Source of the DNA: Pseudomonas sp. 14P_8.1_Bac3
GTDB lineage: Bacteria; Pseudomonadota; Gammaproteobacteria; Pseudomonadales; Pseudomonadaceae
Assembly: GCF_025466085.1 (NCBI RefSeq)
Contig: NZ_JANLOD010000021.1
Coordinates: 62,001 to 126,000, forward strand
DNA: 64,000 bases
Direction of reading: 5' to 3'
Every line of letters starts with the position of its first letter. The stretch's first letter is position 1. Below the pieces are notes generated by a model, which was not told where the DNA came from, made no database searches, and was given only the letters and a program-made list of their open reading frames with translations. Positions 46,890 to 56,831 of the stretch are shown in pieces. The translations under genes were made by a program, and so were the position numbers.

Positions 46890-47483
46890 ATGAGTGCCAA
46901 TCCACGCGTTGCCGATTATGCCATTCACCCACAATTCACCGATCGCTGGTCGCCCCGCGCCTTCACCGGCGAAGCCATCCCCGAGGAAACCCTGCTGAGC
47001 TTCTTTGAAGCGGCACGCTGGGCGCCATCGGCCTACAACTCGCAGCCTTGGCGGTTTCTCTACGCGCGTCGGGATACGCCGAACTGGGAGCGTTTCCTGG
47101 GTTTGCTGAACGAGTTCAACCGCGGCTGGGCGCAACACGCCTCGGCGTTGGTGATCGTGATCTCGAAAACCACCTTCGCGGCGCCCGGCGCCACGGAAGA
47201 AACCCCGGCCCTGTGGCACACCTTCGACACCGGTTCCGCCTGGGGTCATCTGGCGCTGCAAGCGAGCCTCAGCGGCTGGCACACCCACGGCATGGCTGGC
47301 TTCGATCAGGAACTGACCCGCAAAGAGCTGAACATTCCTGAAGGCTACGCGCTACACGCAGCGGTGGCGGTGGGCAAGCTGGGGGATAAAGCGACGCTGG
47401 CGGATTACCTGCAAGCGCGTGAAGCGCCAAGCCCGCGTCGTCCGTTGAGCGAGCTGGCGGCTGAAGGCGATTTCACCCTCTAA
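46890..47483 (+). CDS. nitroreductase family FMN protein
   Basis: 197-aa flavin oxidoreductase. FMN-binding Arg/Ser-rich N-terminus FTDRWSPRAFTGEAIPEE, the WAPSAYNSQPWRFLYARR loop and the LHAAVAVGKLGDKA region near the C-terminus identify the family. These enzymes reduce nitro groups, quinones or enones with NAD(P)H; substrate unknown. Monocistronic, starting MSANPRVADYAIHPQ. Confidence 0.88.
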   Translation: MSANPRVADYAIHPQFTDRWSPRAFTGEAIPEETLLSFFEAARWAPSAYNSQPWRFLYARRDTPNWERFLGLLNEFNRGWAQHASALVIVISKTTFAAPGATEETPALWHTFDTGSAWGHLALQASLSGWHTHGMAGFDQELTRKELNIPEGYALHAAVAVGKLGDKATLADYLQAREAPSPRRPLSELAAEGDFTL

Positions 47484-47498
47484 GCCACTTCCCTATAG

Positions 47499-47626
47499 GA
47501 GCGAGCTTGCTCCGGGCGGCGTTCCGACGATGGTCGCGATGGTCGCGATGGTCGCGAACGATGACGGTAGCCGCCTGATATCCAACGGCGGCCTCACGTT
47601 TTTCGCGAGCAAGCTCGCTCCTAAGG
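47499..47626. repeat. REP doublet with 9-bp tandem repeat in the spacer
   Basis: REP arms TAGGAGCGAGCTTGCTC and CGCGAGCAAGCTCGCTCCTA flank a spacer that includes three exact copies of CGATGGTCG at 47528-47554. Confidence 0.85.
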
Positions 47627-47640
47627 GGGATGCGGTGACT

Positions 47641-48573
47641 TTAGTAGCCGCGATTGAAATCCACTTCCCCGCGCAACGCCTCGCCTGCGTGATACGCCCG
47701 CAGGTTCTCGACAAACAGGTTCACCATCATCGCCGGCGACGTCGGTGCCGAGCTGTGCCCGGTGAGCAACAACCCCCACGCCGTCCAGAACGGATGACGT
47801 TGCGGCAACGGCTCCTGACGGCAAACGTCGATGACCGCCCCCGCCAGATGCCCTTCCTTCAGGGCTTCGACCAAGTCCGCGTCGACCACCGCCACGCCAC
47901 GCCCGACGTTGATGAACAACCCGGTCGCCTTGAATTGCTTGAACAGGGCCGCGTCGTACAGATCGTGGGTATTCGGCGTGTTTGGCAGCAGATTGATCAC
48001 GTAATCCACTTCGCCCACAAGCCGCGGCAGGTCCGCCAACCCCGCCACTTCAATGAACGGAGCCTGCTCGCGGGCTTCACTGGCGATGCCATACAACTCG
48101 ACGCCAAACGGCAGCAAAAACTGAGCGACGGTCTGGCCGATGTCGCCGGTGCCGACGATCAATACCTTGCGCCCCGCAAGGCTCTGGCCCTGACGACTGT
48201 CCCATTTACGCTCGACCTGGCTGACCAGCCGCGGCAGCACTTCGCGCTCGTGGCCGAGCATGTAGGTCAGCACGTATTCGGCCATGACCTGGCCGAAAAT
48301 CCCCACCGCGCGGGTCAGGCGATAGTGCCTTGGCAGGCCGTCGGCCAGTAACGGCGTGATGCCGGCCCAGGTCGATTGCAGCCATTGCGGCTGGTGGCCC
48401 TGACGCAACAGGGTGGCCAGCAGGTCAGGCTGGCCGAGCCAGATCGGGCAATCGGCGGCGTGGCGGGCGAGTTCGGCCGAGTCGCCGCTGGTCAGCACTT
48501 CCACTTCAGGCGCGGCCTGGCGCAACAGTTGGGCATATACAGGGTGGTCGTGTTCAGCAATCAGAACGCGCAT
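47641..48573 (-). CDS. D-2-hydroxyacid dehydrogenase (GhrA/glyoxylate reductase type)
   Basis: 310-aa NAD(P)H-dependent reductase of 2-oxoacids such as glyoxylate or hydroxypyruvate. The Rossmann motif GTGDIG is at 141-146, catalytic Arg225 in NVGRGVAVVD, Glu254 in CRQEPLP and His273 in LTGHSSAP. The spacing matches the GhrA branch. It lies between the REP/nitroreductase region and ycgL. Confidence 0.9.
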   Translation of the reverse strand: MRVLIAEHDHPVYAQLLRQAAPEVEVLTSGDSAELARHAADCPIWLGQPDLLATLLRQGHQPQWLQSTWAGITPLLADGLPRHYRLTRAVGIFGQVMAEYVLTYMLGHEREVLPRLVSQVERKWDSRQGQSLAGRKVLIVGTGDIGQTVAQFLLPFGVELYGIASEAREQAPFIEVAGLADLPRLVGEVDYVINLLPNTPNTHDLYDAALFKQFKATGLFINVGRGVAVVDADLVEALKEGHLAGAVIDVCRQEPLPQRHPFWTAWGLLLTGHSSAPTSPAMMVNLFVENLRAYHAGEALRGEVDFNRGY

Positions 48574-48694
48574 GGTTCAAACCTTTCAAAAGCAGTGCAG
48601 ACGGCCTGCCGGTGGAGTATCGCTCCCGCACCGTGGCCATCGTCAAAATCATTCCAGTGTTTCACGCAGACTCTGAACAGAGCCTGTCTGCCCA

Positions 48695-48988
48695 TCACAT
48701 CGGATCATTGCGTCGCAGCAATTCTTCCGGCAAGTGTTCGATGTATTCGTCTTCTGCCGGTGGCATTTGCAGGTGATAGCCCTGCTTCTCGAGATTTTCC
48801 AGGACCACCGTGATGTCCTCGCGCGACAGCTTGCGTTCGGGGGTCAGCACCAGGTCGAATGCGTGGTGCGGTTTGCCGAAAGCGGCCATCAGACTTTCCG
48901 GAACGCGCTCCAGTGCATCGCTCTTGAGCACATAGAGGTACATTTCGTTTTTCTTCAGGCTTCGATAGATGGAGCAGATACGTTTCAA
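48695..48988 (-). CDS. ycgL: YcgL domain-containing protein
   Basis: 97-aa protein, YcgL/UPF0745 family: [20 protein letters not shown] at the N-terminus and [12 protein letters not shown] at the end. Function unknown. Its ATG overlaps the rnd stop codon (ATGA), so it is translationally coupled to RNase D, an arrangement conserved in Pseudomonas. Confidence 0.92.
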   Translation of the reverse strand: MKRICSIYRSLKKNEMYLYVLKSDALERVPESLMAAFGKPHHAFDLVLTPERKLSREDITVVLENLEKQGYHLQMPPAEDEYIEHLPEELLRRNDPM

Positions 48989-50118
48989 GGCTGTTCTCCG
49001 GCGGTGGCCAGGCTGTCGAGCAGCGCCTGGCCCATCAATTCGCGGCGCCAGCCACGCAGCGAATCAGGCAATTGGTAAGGACCGTTGGGAAAGCCGCTCT
49101 TGAGCAGCGCTTCCAGGGTTTTCTTGCGCAGCATCAGTTCCGGCGCAACATTCAGTCGTTCGGCTTCGGCCTGGCCGAGGGCACGCAGCTGTTTGATCAG
49201 CGCGGCGGCATCCACCGGCAACGGCTCCGGCACGGCAGGCGGCCATTGGTCTGGCGACACACTGCCAGAGCGCTTGATCAGATCAAGCAGAAATTCGCCA
49301 TCCTGACGCACGGTACGCGGGTGCATGTCTTCGATTTTCGCCAGCGCCCCGAGGTTGTCCGGTTGCGTCCGCGCCAGCGGCCAAAGGGAATGTTCGCGGA
49401 TGATCCGATTGCGCGGCAGGTCACGGGCGCGGGCTTCGCGTTCGCGCCAGGCGCAGAGCTCACGCAGCACGGCGAGTTGAGCGCGGGACAGTTTCCAGGC
49501 CAGTTTGGCGTCGCGGTAAACCTCATACGGGTCCACTTCCCGACGCAGGTTGGCCACCAGCTCGGCACCGTCTTCCAGGACCCAGGCGTATTTGTCGTCA
49601 GACAGTTTCGGACGCAGTCGTACGAACACTTCCGCCAGGTGCAGGGCGTCTTCGGCGGCATAGCTGATCTGCGTCTCGGAGAGCGGGCGCTGCAGCCAGT
49701 CGGAACGGGTCTCGCCCTTGGGCAGGTCGATGCCGAGCACTTCCTGCACCAGCCGCGAATAACCCATGGAGAAACCGAGGTTCAGGTAAGCGGCGGCCAA
49801 TTGGGTGTCGAACAGCGGCGCCGGCAGGCTGCCGGTCAGGCGCAACAGAACTTCGAGGTCTTCGCTGCAGGCATGGACAACCTTGACCACGGCCGGGTTT
49901 TCCAGCAGCGCGGCCAAGGGCTGCCAGTTGTCGATGGTCAGCGGATCAATCAGGTAAGCGCGTACGCCATCGCCGATCTGCAGCAGGCCTGCGATCGGAT
50001 AAAAGGTGTCGACCCGCATGAATTCGGTGTCGAGGGCAACGTAGGGCAGTTGCTGCCATTCGGCGCAAAACCGGCCGAGGCTATCGTTGTCGCGAATCCA
50101 GTGAATATCGATGGCCAC
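48985..50118 (-). CDS. rnd: ribonuclease D
   Basis: 377-aa 3'-5' exoribonuclease that trims tRNA and other stable RNA precursors. DEDDy motifs: Exo [11 protein letters not shown], Exo [15 protein letters not shown], Exo [18 protein letters not shown] with Tyr. An HRDC domain follows at about 205-285. The GTG start ([11 protein letters not shown]) is preceded by AGGGAG; the longer upstream frame has no ribosome binding site. Confidence 0.95.
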   Translation of the reverse strand: MAIDIHWIRDNDSLGRFCAEWQQLPYVALDTEFMRVDTFYPIAGLLQIGDGVRAYLIDPLTIDNWQPLAALLENPAVVKVVHACSEDLEVLLRLTGSLPAPLFDTQLAAAYLNLGFSMGYSRLVQEVLGIDLPKGETRSDWLQRPLSETQISYAAEDALHLAEVFVRLRPKLSDDKYAWVLEDGAELVANLRREVDPYEVYRDAKLAWKLSRAQLAVLRELCAWREREARARDLPRNRIIREHSLWPLARTQPDNLGALAKIEDMHPRTVRQDGEFLLDLIKRSGSVSPDQWPPAVPEPLPVDAAALIKQLRALGQAEAERLNVAPELMLRKKTLEALLKSGFPNGPYQLPDSLRGWRRELMGQALLDSLATAGEQP

Positions 50119-50241
50119 ACGGCTCTCCCTTGAAGAATGGCGCGCAGTATATATCGCCCCCGGAGATTTCCGCGCATCCACTGAACAAGAGCTTTAGCGA
50201 AAGTACCTACTGGATAGCAAGAATTGTCTGACGGAGGGAGG

Positions 50242-50904
50242 TTATCCAGCCTTACGCAACACATAGACACGCATGCGCACGCAACCGGGCAGGAAGTCTT
50301 GATGGCTGAGCACACTGAAACCCGCCTGTTTGAACTCGGCTTCCACCTCGGCCTTGTTGGCCACCGGTAGCATCGCGGCGTCGTCGCCCCGGGGTCGCCG
50401 ACGCTTTAAACGGGCATTGATCCGCACCGCGATAATCACCGTATCGCGGCTGACCCGGTGAAATTCGCCGAGCATGGCCGAGCGATGCTCGGGGTCGGCG
50501 ATATGCTGAAACAGTTGCATGCAAAAAATGCAGTCCACCGCATTCGCCGACAAACCGATGGTGAATGCCGAACTCTGGAAGGTCTTGACCCGTTTCAGCA
50601 ACTGCTGCGGGTGGTGTGTCCGTGCGTGATCGAGCATGTCCTGCGACGGGTCGGACGCCAGGATCACCCGATTGGCGTGCTCGGCCAACACGGGCCAGAA
50701 ACGCCCTGCCCCGCAGGCGACGTCAAGAATCAGCCCCGGCTCGCCGGCCACCTTGAGCGCGTTGCGCACCAATTGCTCGTCACGCCAGTACGTCAGGCGC
50801 CCGGCGAGACCACGGGCGCGCGGCTGCAGGCAGACGCGGGCGTGTTCCTGGTCATGGCGCCGGGCGAACTCTAGTTCGACGACTGAAGGGGGCTGAGCGG
50901 ACAT
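50242..50904 (-). CDS. class I SAM-dependent methyltransferase
   Basis: 220-aa methyltransferase with motif I LILDVACGAGRFWPVLAEHA, motif II region RVILASDPSQDML, and a Methyltransf_11-like core (DCIFCMQLFQHI, MLGEFHRVSRDTVIIAVRI). Many Arg/His residues in the N-terminus suggest a cytosolic or nucleic-acid/lipid substrate. Target unknown. Divergent to nothing nearby; the start at MSAQPPSVVELEF is the only one with length matching the fold. Confidence 0.85.
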   Translation of the reverse strand: MSAQPPSVVELEFARRHDQEHARVCLQPRARGLAGRLTYWRDEQLVRNALKVAGEPGLILDVACGAGRFWPVLAEHANRVILASDPSQDMLDHARTHHPQQLLKRVKTFQSSAFTIGLSANAVDCIFCMQLFQHIADPEHRSAMLGEFHRVSRDTVIIAVRINARLKRRRPRGDDAAMLPVANKAEVEAEFKQAGFSVLSHQDFLPGCVRMRVYVLRKAG

Positions 50905-50979
50905 GTCAGAGGGCTCTTACGGAAATATCTACCAGGGCCGCAGGTTAACGGCCGATACGTGAAAAAAAGGTCGTGACGC

Positions 50980-52629
50980 TCACTCATTGGCCAGGACGCC
51001 GTCGATCACGGCACCGCGACAGCCGGCAAACAGATCCAGGTCCGGCTTGTAGACCTTGCTGCTGACCTCCAGCAAACCGAGCATCGAATGGAACAGGTTG
51101 TCCTGGCTCAACGGCTTGTTCCGGCTCAGTTGCAGGCAGTGAGTATCGACCGAGAACGACTTCTGATAACTGTCGGAGAACCACGCCAGCATGGCGACAT
51201 GCTTCTGTTGATCCGGAGCCATCACGTAAGGCGTGCCATGAAGGAACAGGTTGTATTCGCCGAGAGATTCGCCGTGGTCCGACAGGTACAACATCGCGGT
51301 ATCCACCTTATCCTGGTTCTTGCGCAGCAGATCGATCAGCGTCGACAACACATGGTCGGTGTACACCAGCGTGTTGTCGTAACCATTGACGATACTTTCG
51401 CGGCTGCAATTGTTCAGCGCGTTGCTTTCACAAACCGGGGTAAAGTACTCGTACTCCTTCGGGTAGCGCTTGAAGTATTCCGGCCCGTGACTGCCCATCT
51501 GATGCAAGACCAACACAGTGTCCTTATCCAGGGTATCGATGAAGTGCTGCAGACCTTGCAGAAGAATTTCATCGCGACATTCACTGTTGGCGCACAACGC
51601 CGGGTCTTTCAAGTTGCTGACATCCTCGAGGGTGACGCGGTCGCACGTGCCTTTGCAGCCCGACTGGTTATCACGCCAGATGACTTCAAGGCCCGCGCGC
51701 TTGAGCACGTCCAGCAAGCCTTCTTCATTCTTGGCCTTGCTCGCGTTGTAGTCTTTGCGGCCCATGTTGGAAAACATGCAGGGCACCGAAACGGCGGTCT
51801 CCGTGCCGCAGGAATGCACATCGGTAAAGGCAATCAAACCGGCTTCCTTGTCCAGCTTCGGCGTGGTGTCACGCGTATAACCCAACACACCGAAGTTCTC
51901 GGCCCGGGCACTTTCGCCCACCACCAGTACGGTCAACGATTTGCGACCATGGGTTTGCCAGGCCGGATTTCTCGCGGCGTCTTCGCCAATCTTGACGAAA
52001 GGTTGTTGAGCCGAAACCACTTGCTCGCGCAGGAAGCTGACCGACGCACCGATGTAGTTGCTGGGCACGACCATCAATCGCAACTCGTGGTGATTACGAA
52101 ACAACGAGGAAAGGCCTTGGTAGTTAACCAGTGCAACCCCTCCGATCACCGCCACCGACGCGACACCCACCAACACTTTGCTCAACAACTCGCGATGCCA
52201 GCGGCGATAGTTAACCGGTGTTTTCCACAACAGCCAAGACGGCAAAACGCCGAGAACGCCAATATAGCCAAGCAACTTTATCGACAGTAAGTCACGTACT
52301 TCCGTGGCGTTGGTTTGCACAAAATTACGCAACATGCCGGTATCAATCAGCACGCCGTACTGACTCATGAAATACGCCACGCCGGCGCTGACCATAAAGA
52401 TCAGGGTCAATACCGGCTTCATCACCGGCCGGAACGCCAGGAGGGTCAATACGATGTTGAAGGCGGCCAGAATCATCAAGCCGAACGCCACGCGCATCGC
52501 GACACCCTGGGCGTCTGATGCGGTGATCGAAAACAGGTGCTGCCACAGCACCCCATTAAAGCCAATTAATAGAAAGGCGCTGGCAATCAGTGTCACCCAC
52601 TCGGAGCGCACGGCTTTAATCTTAAACAT
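50980..52629 (-). CDS. eptA: lipid A phosphoethanolamine transferase
   Basis: 549-aa inner-membrane enzyme that transfers phosphoethanolamine from phosphatidylethanolamine to lipid A, lowering cationic peptide (polymyxin) binding. Five N-terminal TM helices (within about 10-165) precede the periplasmic sulfatase-fold domain. The nucleophile Thr lies in SCGTETAVSVPCMF (about 274-285), zinc-site residues in LVVGESARAENFG and YLSDHGESLGEYNLFLHG, with disulfide cysteines (CKGTC, CANSEC) typical of EptA. Start at 52629 is chosen because TM1 follows directly; the upstream frame would run through a 43-bp inverted repeat. Confidence 0.93.
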   Translation of the reverse strand: MFKIKAVRSEWVTLIASAFLLIGFNGVLWQHLFSITASDAQGVAMRVAFGLMILAAFNIVLTLLAFRPVMKPVLTLIFMVSAGVAYFMSQYGVLIDTGMLRNFVQTNATEVRDLLSIKLLGYIGVLGVLPSWLLWKTPVNYRRWHRELLSKVLVGVASVAVIGGVALVNYQGLSSLFRNHHELRLMVVPSNYIGASVSFLREQVVSAQQPFVKIGEDAARNPAWQTHGRKSLTVLVVGESARAENFGVLGYTRDTTPKLDKEAGLIAFTDVHSCGTETAVSVPCMFSNMGRKDYNASKAKNEEGLLDVLKRAGLEVIWRDNQSGCKGTCDRVTLEDVSNLKDPALCANSECRDEILLQGLQHFIDTLDKDTVLVLHQMGSHGPEYFKRYPKEYEYFTPVCESNALNNCSRESIVNGYDNTLVYTDHVLSTLIDLLRKNQDKVDTAMLYLSDHGESLGEYNLFLHGTPYVMAPDQQKHVAMLAWFSDSYQKSFSVDTHCLQLSRNKPLSQDNLFHSMLGLLEVSSKVYKPDLDLFAGCRGAVIDGVLANE

Positions 52630-52655
52630 GATGATCGGCTGGTCCTGAAAAGAAA

Positions 52656-52698
52656 TGCCGTCGATAAATGTGAAAATTTCATTTATCGCGACGGCATT
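52656..52698. promoter_or_regulatory. 43-bp inverted repeat upstream of eptA
   Basis: ATGCCGTCGATAAATG is repeated inverted as CATTTATCGCGACGGCAT, with an 9-bp A/T-rich centre; the right arm has a 2-bp insertion. It ends 27 bp before the eptA start, so it is either an operator or a 5'-UTR hairpin. Confidence 0.65.
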
Positions 52699-52796
52699 AA
52701 TTCTAGAAAGCCAACCATCAATTTTTTGTGAAAAGGAAGCCAACGATTAGTTGGCTCCAGTGGTAGGTCGAAGCTTAAGTTGTGTTTGAGAATGGT

Positions 52797-54179
52797 TCAG
52801 GCCTGGTTCAGGTACCAACGCCAATCCTGCTCTCCGACTTCGCCCATGAACTGCCGGTACTCGGCACGTTTAACCGCGAGGTAAACACCCAGAAACTCAC
52901 TGCCGAAGGCTTCCCGCGCCCAGCCCGAACCTTCCAGCGCGCGCAATGTGGTGAGCCAATCGGTGGGCAGGCGTTCCGTGGCCTGGGCGTAACCGTTGCC
53001 CTCCACTGGTGCACCCGGGTCCAGTTGTTCACGAATGCCGCGATGGATGCCGGCCAGGATCGCTGCCGCCGCCAGGTACGGGTTGGCGTCAGCGCCGCAA
53101 ATGCGATGTTCGATGTGCCGCGAAAACGCCGGACCGCCTGGTACGCGCAAACTCACGGTGCGATTGTCGACGCCCCATGTAGCGGCCAGCGGCGCGTAGC
53201 TGTTGGTCTGGAAGCGACGGTAGGAGTTGGCGTTCGGACAGAACAGCAACAACGAGTCGAGCAAGGTGCTCAGCATGCCGCCAACCGCGTGTTTGAGCAG
53301 CGGCGTACCGTCCGTGGCGTCGCTGGCGAACAGGTTATTACCCTCTTTATCCGCCAGGCTGACGTGCATGTGCATGCCGGTGCCGGCCAGGTCGTCGAAA
53401 GGCTTGGCCATGAAACACGCCGCCATCCCATGCTTGTGCGCCACGCCCTTGACCAGACGCTTGTAGCGCACAGCTTCATCCATCGCCTGCAACGCGTCGG
53501 TGCGATGTTCGAGGGTGATTTCCACTTGCCCCGGCGCGTATTCGGAAATCGCCGTGCGCGCCGGGATGCCTTGGAGTTTGCAGGCGCTGTACAAGTCGGC
53601 GAGGAACGGCTCGATCTGCTCCAGTTCACGCAACCCGTAGACCTGGGTGCCGCGTGGCCGGCCCCCATCGACATCGCGCGCCGGTTGCGGCCGGCCATTG
53701 CTGTCGCGCTGTTGATCCAGCAGATAAAACTCCAGTTCCGCGGCCATCACCGGGTAATAGCCGTCTGCCTGCAAGCCTTCGATCACCTTGGCCAACAGGT
53801 GTCGCGGGTCGGCGATGGTCGCGGGCATACCCTCCTTCGGGTGCATGCTGACCTGCACCGCCGCCGTTGGAATCAGGCGCCATGGCATGCGGGTCAAACT
53901 GCCACTGATCGGGTAGGCACGGCAATCGATGTCCCCGACATCCCAGACCAGCCCGGAATTTTCCACGTCATCGCCGTTAATGGTCAGGCCCAGAATAGTG
54001 CTCGGCAACGGGCGCCCGCTTTCATATACCGCGAGTAACTCGTCGCGATGCAACAACTTGCCCCGTGGCACCCCGTTGTTGTCGAGGATGAACAACTCGA
54101 ACATCTCGATATCCGGGTTTTGTTCCAGAAATGTCAGGGCTTCTTGCTGGGTGGCGAATGATGTCGTGGCACAACTCAT
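52797..54179 (-). CDS. glutamine synthetase family protein (gamma-glutamyl-polyamine synthetase type)
   Basis: 460-aa GS-fold ligase. Catalytic motifs: AAELEFYLLD and EYAPGQVEITLEHR (metal/glutamate sites), GTGMHMHVSL (ATP site, GxGxHxHxS), NSYRRFQTNSYAPLAATWGV and SRHIEHRICGADANPYLAAA. Such homologues (PuuA/SpuI/Pau) glutamylate putrescine, spermidine or other amines, and lack the adenylylation loop of GlnA. No other polyamine catabolic gene adjoins it, so the amine is unknown. It starts MSCATTSFATQQ. Confidence 0.9.
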   Translation of the reverse strand: MSCATTSFATQQEALTFLEQNPDIEMFELFILDNNGVPRGKLLHRDELLAVYESGRPLPSTILGLTINGDDVENSGLVWDVGDIDCRAYPISGSLTRMPWRLIPTAAVQVSMHPKEGMPATIADPRHLLAKVIEGLQADGYYPVMAAELEFYLLDQQRDSNGRPQPARDVDGGRPRGTQVYGLRELEQIEPFLADLYSACKLQGIPARTAISEYAPGQVEITLEHRTDALQAMDEAVRYKRLVKGVAHKHGMAACFMAKPFDDLAGTGMHMHVSLADKEGNNLFASDATDGTPLLKHAVGGMLSTLLDSLLLFCPNANSYRRFQTNSYAPLAATWGVDNRTVSLRVPGGPAFSRHIEHRICGADANPYLAAAAILAGIHRGIREQLDPGAPVEGNGYAQATERLPTDWLTTLRALEGSGWAREAFGSEFLGVYLAVKRAEYRQFMGEVGEQDWRWYLNQA

Positions 54180-54600
54180 AGGAATTCTCTCGTTTCCGCG
54201 TCAGGCAAACGCGCAGGCGCTGCCGATTTGATCCGGCGCAGGGCGCGGGACCTGTAAGCATCATCAACGGGAAAGGCGGGAGTCCGGCGGGCGCGCGTGA
54301 CGGCAATGCCACAACGCCCAGAAAGCGAGTTCGGATGGAAGTGCGACTGGACAACCGTCCATAGGGAAGACCGCAGTAAACAGATGGGCAGCAGCGTCAC
54401 ATGGCGGGATAAGTCGTTAAATCGGGATTTGAAGAACTTTGGGTTTGGATCGGCTAAACATTAATGGGGCTACCGCTCCCACAGTGGAGCTGCATCGCAC
54501 TCCAGCTATTGGATTTTTAAATAATGCGCCGGACTTTCTGATTTGCGGCCCTGCCGGCCTCGCGCGCCTAATCTGCGCCAGGTCAGTCAAGGCTCCATCA
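54180..54600. other. 421-bp intergenic region between the GS-like and MFS genes
   Basis: Divergent promoter region; no convincing gene. An in-frame extension of the MFS ORF reaches back to 54439 but is not supported by a hydrophobic start or ribosome binding site. Confidence 0.5.
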
Positions 54601-55785
54601 ATGGAAAACGTTCGTGCAAGTTCCCGCCCCGCCCTCTGGTTAATGTTCAGCATCATTTTGATCGCGCTCAACCTGCGTCCCTCCATGGCGGCGGTCGGCC
54701 CTTTGCTGTCAGCGATCCGCGGCGACATTGCGCTGAGCTTCAGCCTGGCCTCGCTGCTGACCATGCTGCCGGTGATGGCCATGGGGCTGGCGATGTTCTT
54801 CGGCCTCAGCGTCAGCCAATGGCTCGGCGAGCAGCGCACGGTGGCGGTGTCGCTGCTGATCATTGGCCTGGCGACGGCGTCACGTCTGTTCCTGGACTCT
54901 GCCACCGAACTGATCCTCAGTGCCGTGCTCGCCGGGATCGGTATCGCGCTGATCCAGGCGTTGATGCCCGCGCTGATCAAGTCCCGTTTCAGCGGCCACG
55001 TCTCCATGTGCATGGGCCTCTACGTCACCTCGATCATGGGCGGCGCCGCCATTGCCGCGTCCTTCGCACCGCAGGTGATGCTGCGCACCGACAGCTGGCG
55101 AATGGGATTGGCGATCTGGGCACTGCTGGCGTTGGTGGCCGTGCTGTTCTGGCTAGGTCAACGCGCAGGGACGCCGCCACTGCAGGCTCAAACGCAACGT
55201 AACGGCTCGTTTTTCGCCAATCCCCGCGCTTGGCTACTCGCACTCTTCTTCGGTCTGGGCACGGCGTCCTACACCTGTGTGTTGGCTTGGCTGGCGCCGT
55301 ACTACGTGGAAAAAGGCTGGAGCGAGCAGAACGCCGGATTGCTGCTGGGGTTCTTGACTGCCATGGAAGTGTTATCGGGCCTGCTCACGCCGGCGATTGC
55401 CAACCGCAGTCGTGACCGACGCCCGGTCCTGGTGGTGTTGTTGGCGCTGATCCTTTTCGGCTTCTGCGGGCTGATCCTGGGCCCGCAACACTTGAGCCTG
55501 TTGTGGCCGTGCCTGCTGGGGCTGGGCATCGGCGGACTGTTCCCGATGAGCCTGATCGTGTCGCTGGATCACCTGGACAACCCGCAACGCGCGGGCGCAT
55601 TGACCGCTTTCGTGCAAGGCATCGGCTACCTGATCGCCGGTCTTTCGCCGCTGATCGCCGGGATGATCCGCGATCAACTCGGCAGTTTCGAATGGGCCTG
55701 GTGGTCACTCACCGGCGTCATCGCGGTGATGATGTTGATGGTTCTGCGTTTCAATCCACGGCATTACGCCAGGTACGTTCACTGA
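54601..55785 (+). CDS. CynX/NimT-family MFS transporter
   Basis: 394-aa, 12-TM permease. The start at 54601 (MENVRASSRPALW) places TM1 (LMFSIILIALNLRPSMAAVG, with the NLRPS motif of CynX/YeaN proteins) directly at the N-terminus. LSVSQWLGEQRTVAV in loop 2-3 and IANRSRDRRPVLVVL in the second half are family signatures. Known members import cyanate or export small aromatics; substrate unknown. A LysR gene follows 107 bp downstream on the same strand. Confidence 0.87.
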   Translation: MENVRASSRPALWLMFSIILIALNLRPSMAAVGPLLSAIRGDIALSFSLASLLTMLPVMAMGLAMFFGLSVSQWLGEQRTVAVSLLIIGLATASRLFLDSATELILSAVLAGIGIALIQALMPALIKSRFSGHVSMCMGLYVTSIMGGAAIAASFAPQVMLRTDSWRMGLAIWALLALVAVLFWLGQRAGTPPLQAQTQRNGSFFANPRAWLLALFFGLGTASYTCVLAWLAPYYVEKGWSEQNAGLLLGFLTAMEVLSGLLTPAIANRSRDRRPVLVVLLALILFGFCGLILGPQHLSLLWPCLLGLGIGGLFPMSLIVSLDHLDNPQRAGALTAFVQGIGYLIAGLSPLIAGMIRDQLGSFEWAWWSLTGVIAVMMLMVLRFNPRHYARYVH

Positions 55786-55892
55786 CTCACAGGAAACTTC
55801 CTACAGGGCATTCTCCTGGCACCATCGTTCCGTTAGGATCCGTCGCACGAGTGTGCGCTCAGCCAGCGCAAGGATCACAGCGAGATGAATGG

Positions 55893-56828
55893 ATGCTGAA
55901 CAGTAACTTGCTTAGAAAACTCGACATGCAGGACCTCATGGTGTTTATCGCCGTGTACGAGCAACGCAGCGTCACCGAGGTGTCCGAAACCCTCTGCGTC
56001 AGCCAGTCCACCGTGAGCTATTGCCTGAAAAAACTGCGCACCGGTTTCGAGGACGTGTTGTTCATCAATACCCGCGCGGGTATGCGCCCCACCTGCAAAG
56101 CCAGCACCATGTACACCCATGTGCTGAAAATCCTGGAAAGTATCAACCTGTGTCACGCCGTTGCTCCGACCTTCGACCCCACCTTGCAACCGGCCACCTT
56201 CAACATTTGCGCGCCTGAATACTTCGAGCAGTTGATCCTGCCGCGCCTTTTGAAACGTATCGATCTCGCCGATTGGCCAGTGATGGTCAATATGCACAAG
56301 TTCGAAACCGACATCCCCGCCGAAGCACTGCGCGACGGCAGCCTCGACCTGGTCATTTGCTTCGGCCCGAGCTTTCATCGCAATCACACTGACTTCAAAT
56401 CCCGGATGTTGCTCGAAGATGACCTGGTCTGTGTCTTCGATAAACGTGCCGCGCCACGGGAGCCGCGTCTAAGCCTGCAAGCCTTTACCGAACGCCGGCA
56501 TGTGTTTCCGACACCTTGGACGTCCGCCACCAACATGGTGGATGGCTGGCTGGCGCAACAGGCGCAAAAACGCCAAATCGTCGCGCGATCCAACAGCTAC
56601 GGCGCGGCGCTGAAAATGATCGCCGGCACCGATTTCATCGTCACCCTGCCCCGACGCATCCAGCAATTGCTGGCCAGCGACGCCATTTTCAGCCACTGCG
56701 AAGCACCCAACGGTTTACCGGGCTTCACGCTCGACATGCAATGGAGTCAGCATGCCGATCAGGACGGCGCCAACGCCTGGTTGCGTGAACAGGTGGTGCA
56801 GGCCTGCTTCGAGCGTGAAGCGGCGTGA
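55893..56828 (+). CDS. LysR-family transcriptional regulator
   Basis: 311-aa LTTR with a HTH at about 12-70 (LLRKLDMQDLMVFIAVYEQR, then SVTEVSETLCVSQSTVSYCL). The effector domain has two Cys and a Met-rich pocket. It resembles NodD/NahR-like LTTRs (note the LRKLDMQDLM start). It lies just downstream of the CynX-like transporter and convergent (3-bp gap) with the CHMI gene. Effector unknown. Confidence 0.88.
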   Translation: MLNSNLLRKLDMQDLMVFIAVYEQRSVTEVSETLCVSQSTVSYCLKKLRTGFEDVLFINTRAGMRPTCKASTMYTHVLKILESINLCHAVAPTFDPTLQPATFNICAPEYFEQLILPRLLKRIDLADWPVMVNMHKFETDIPAEALRDGSLDLVICFGPSFHRNHTDFKSRMLLEDDLVCVFDKRAAPREPRLSLQAFTERRHVFPTPWTSATNMVDGWLAQQAQKRQIVARSNSYGAALKMIAGTDFIVTLPRRIQQLLASDAIFSHCEAPNGLPGFTLDMQWSQHADQDGANAWLREQVVQACFEREAA

Positions 56829-56831
56829 AAC

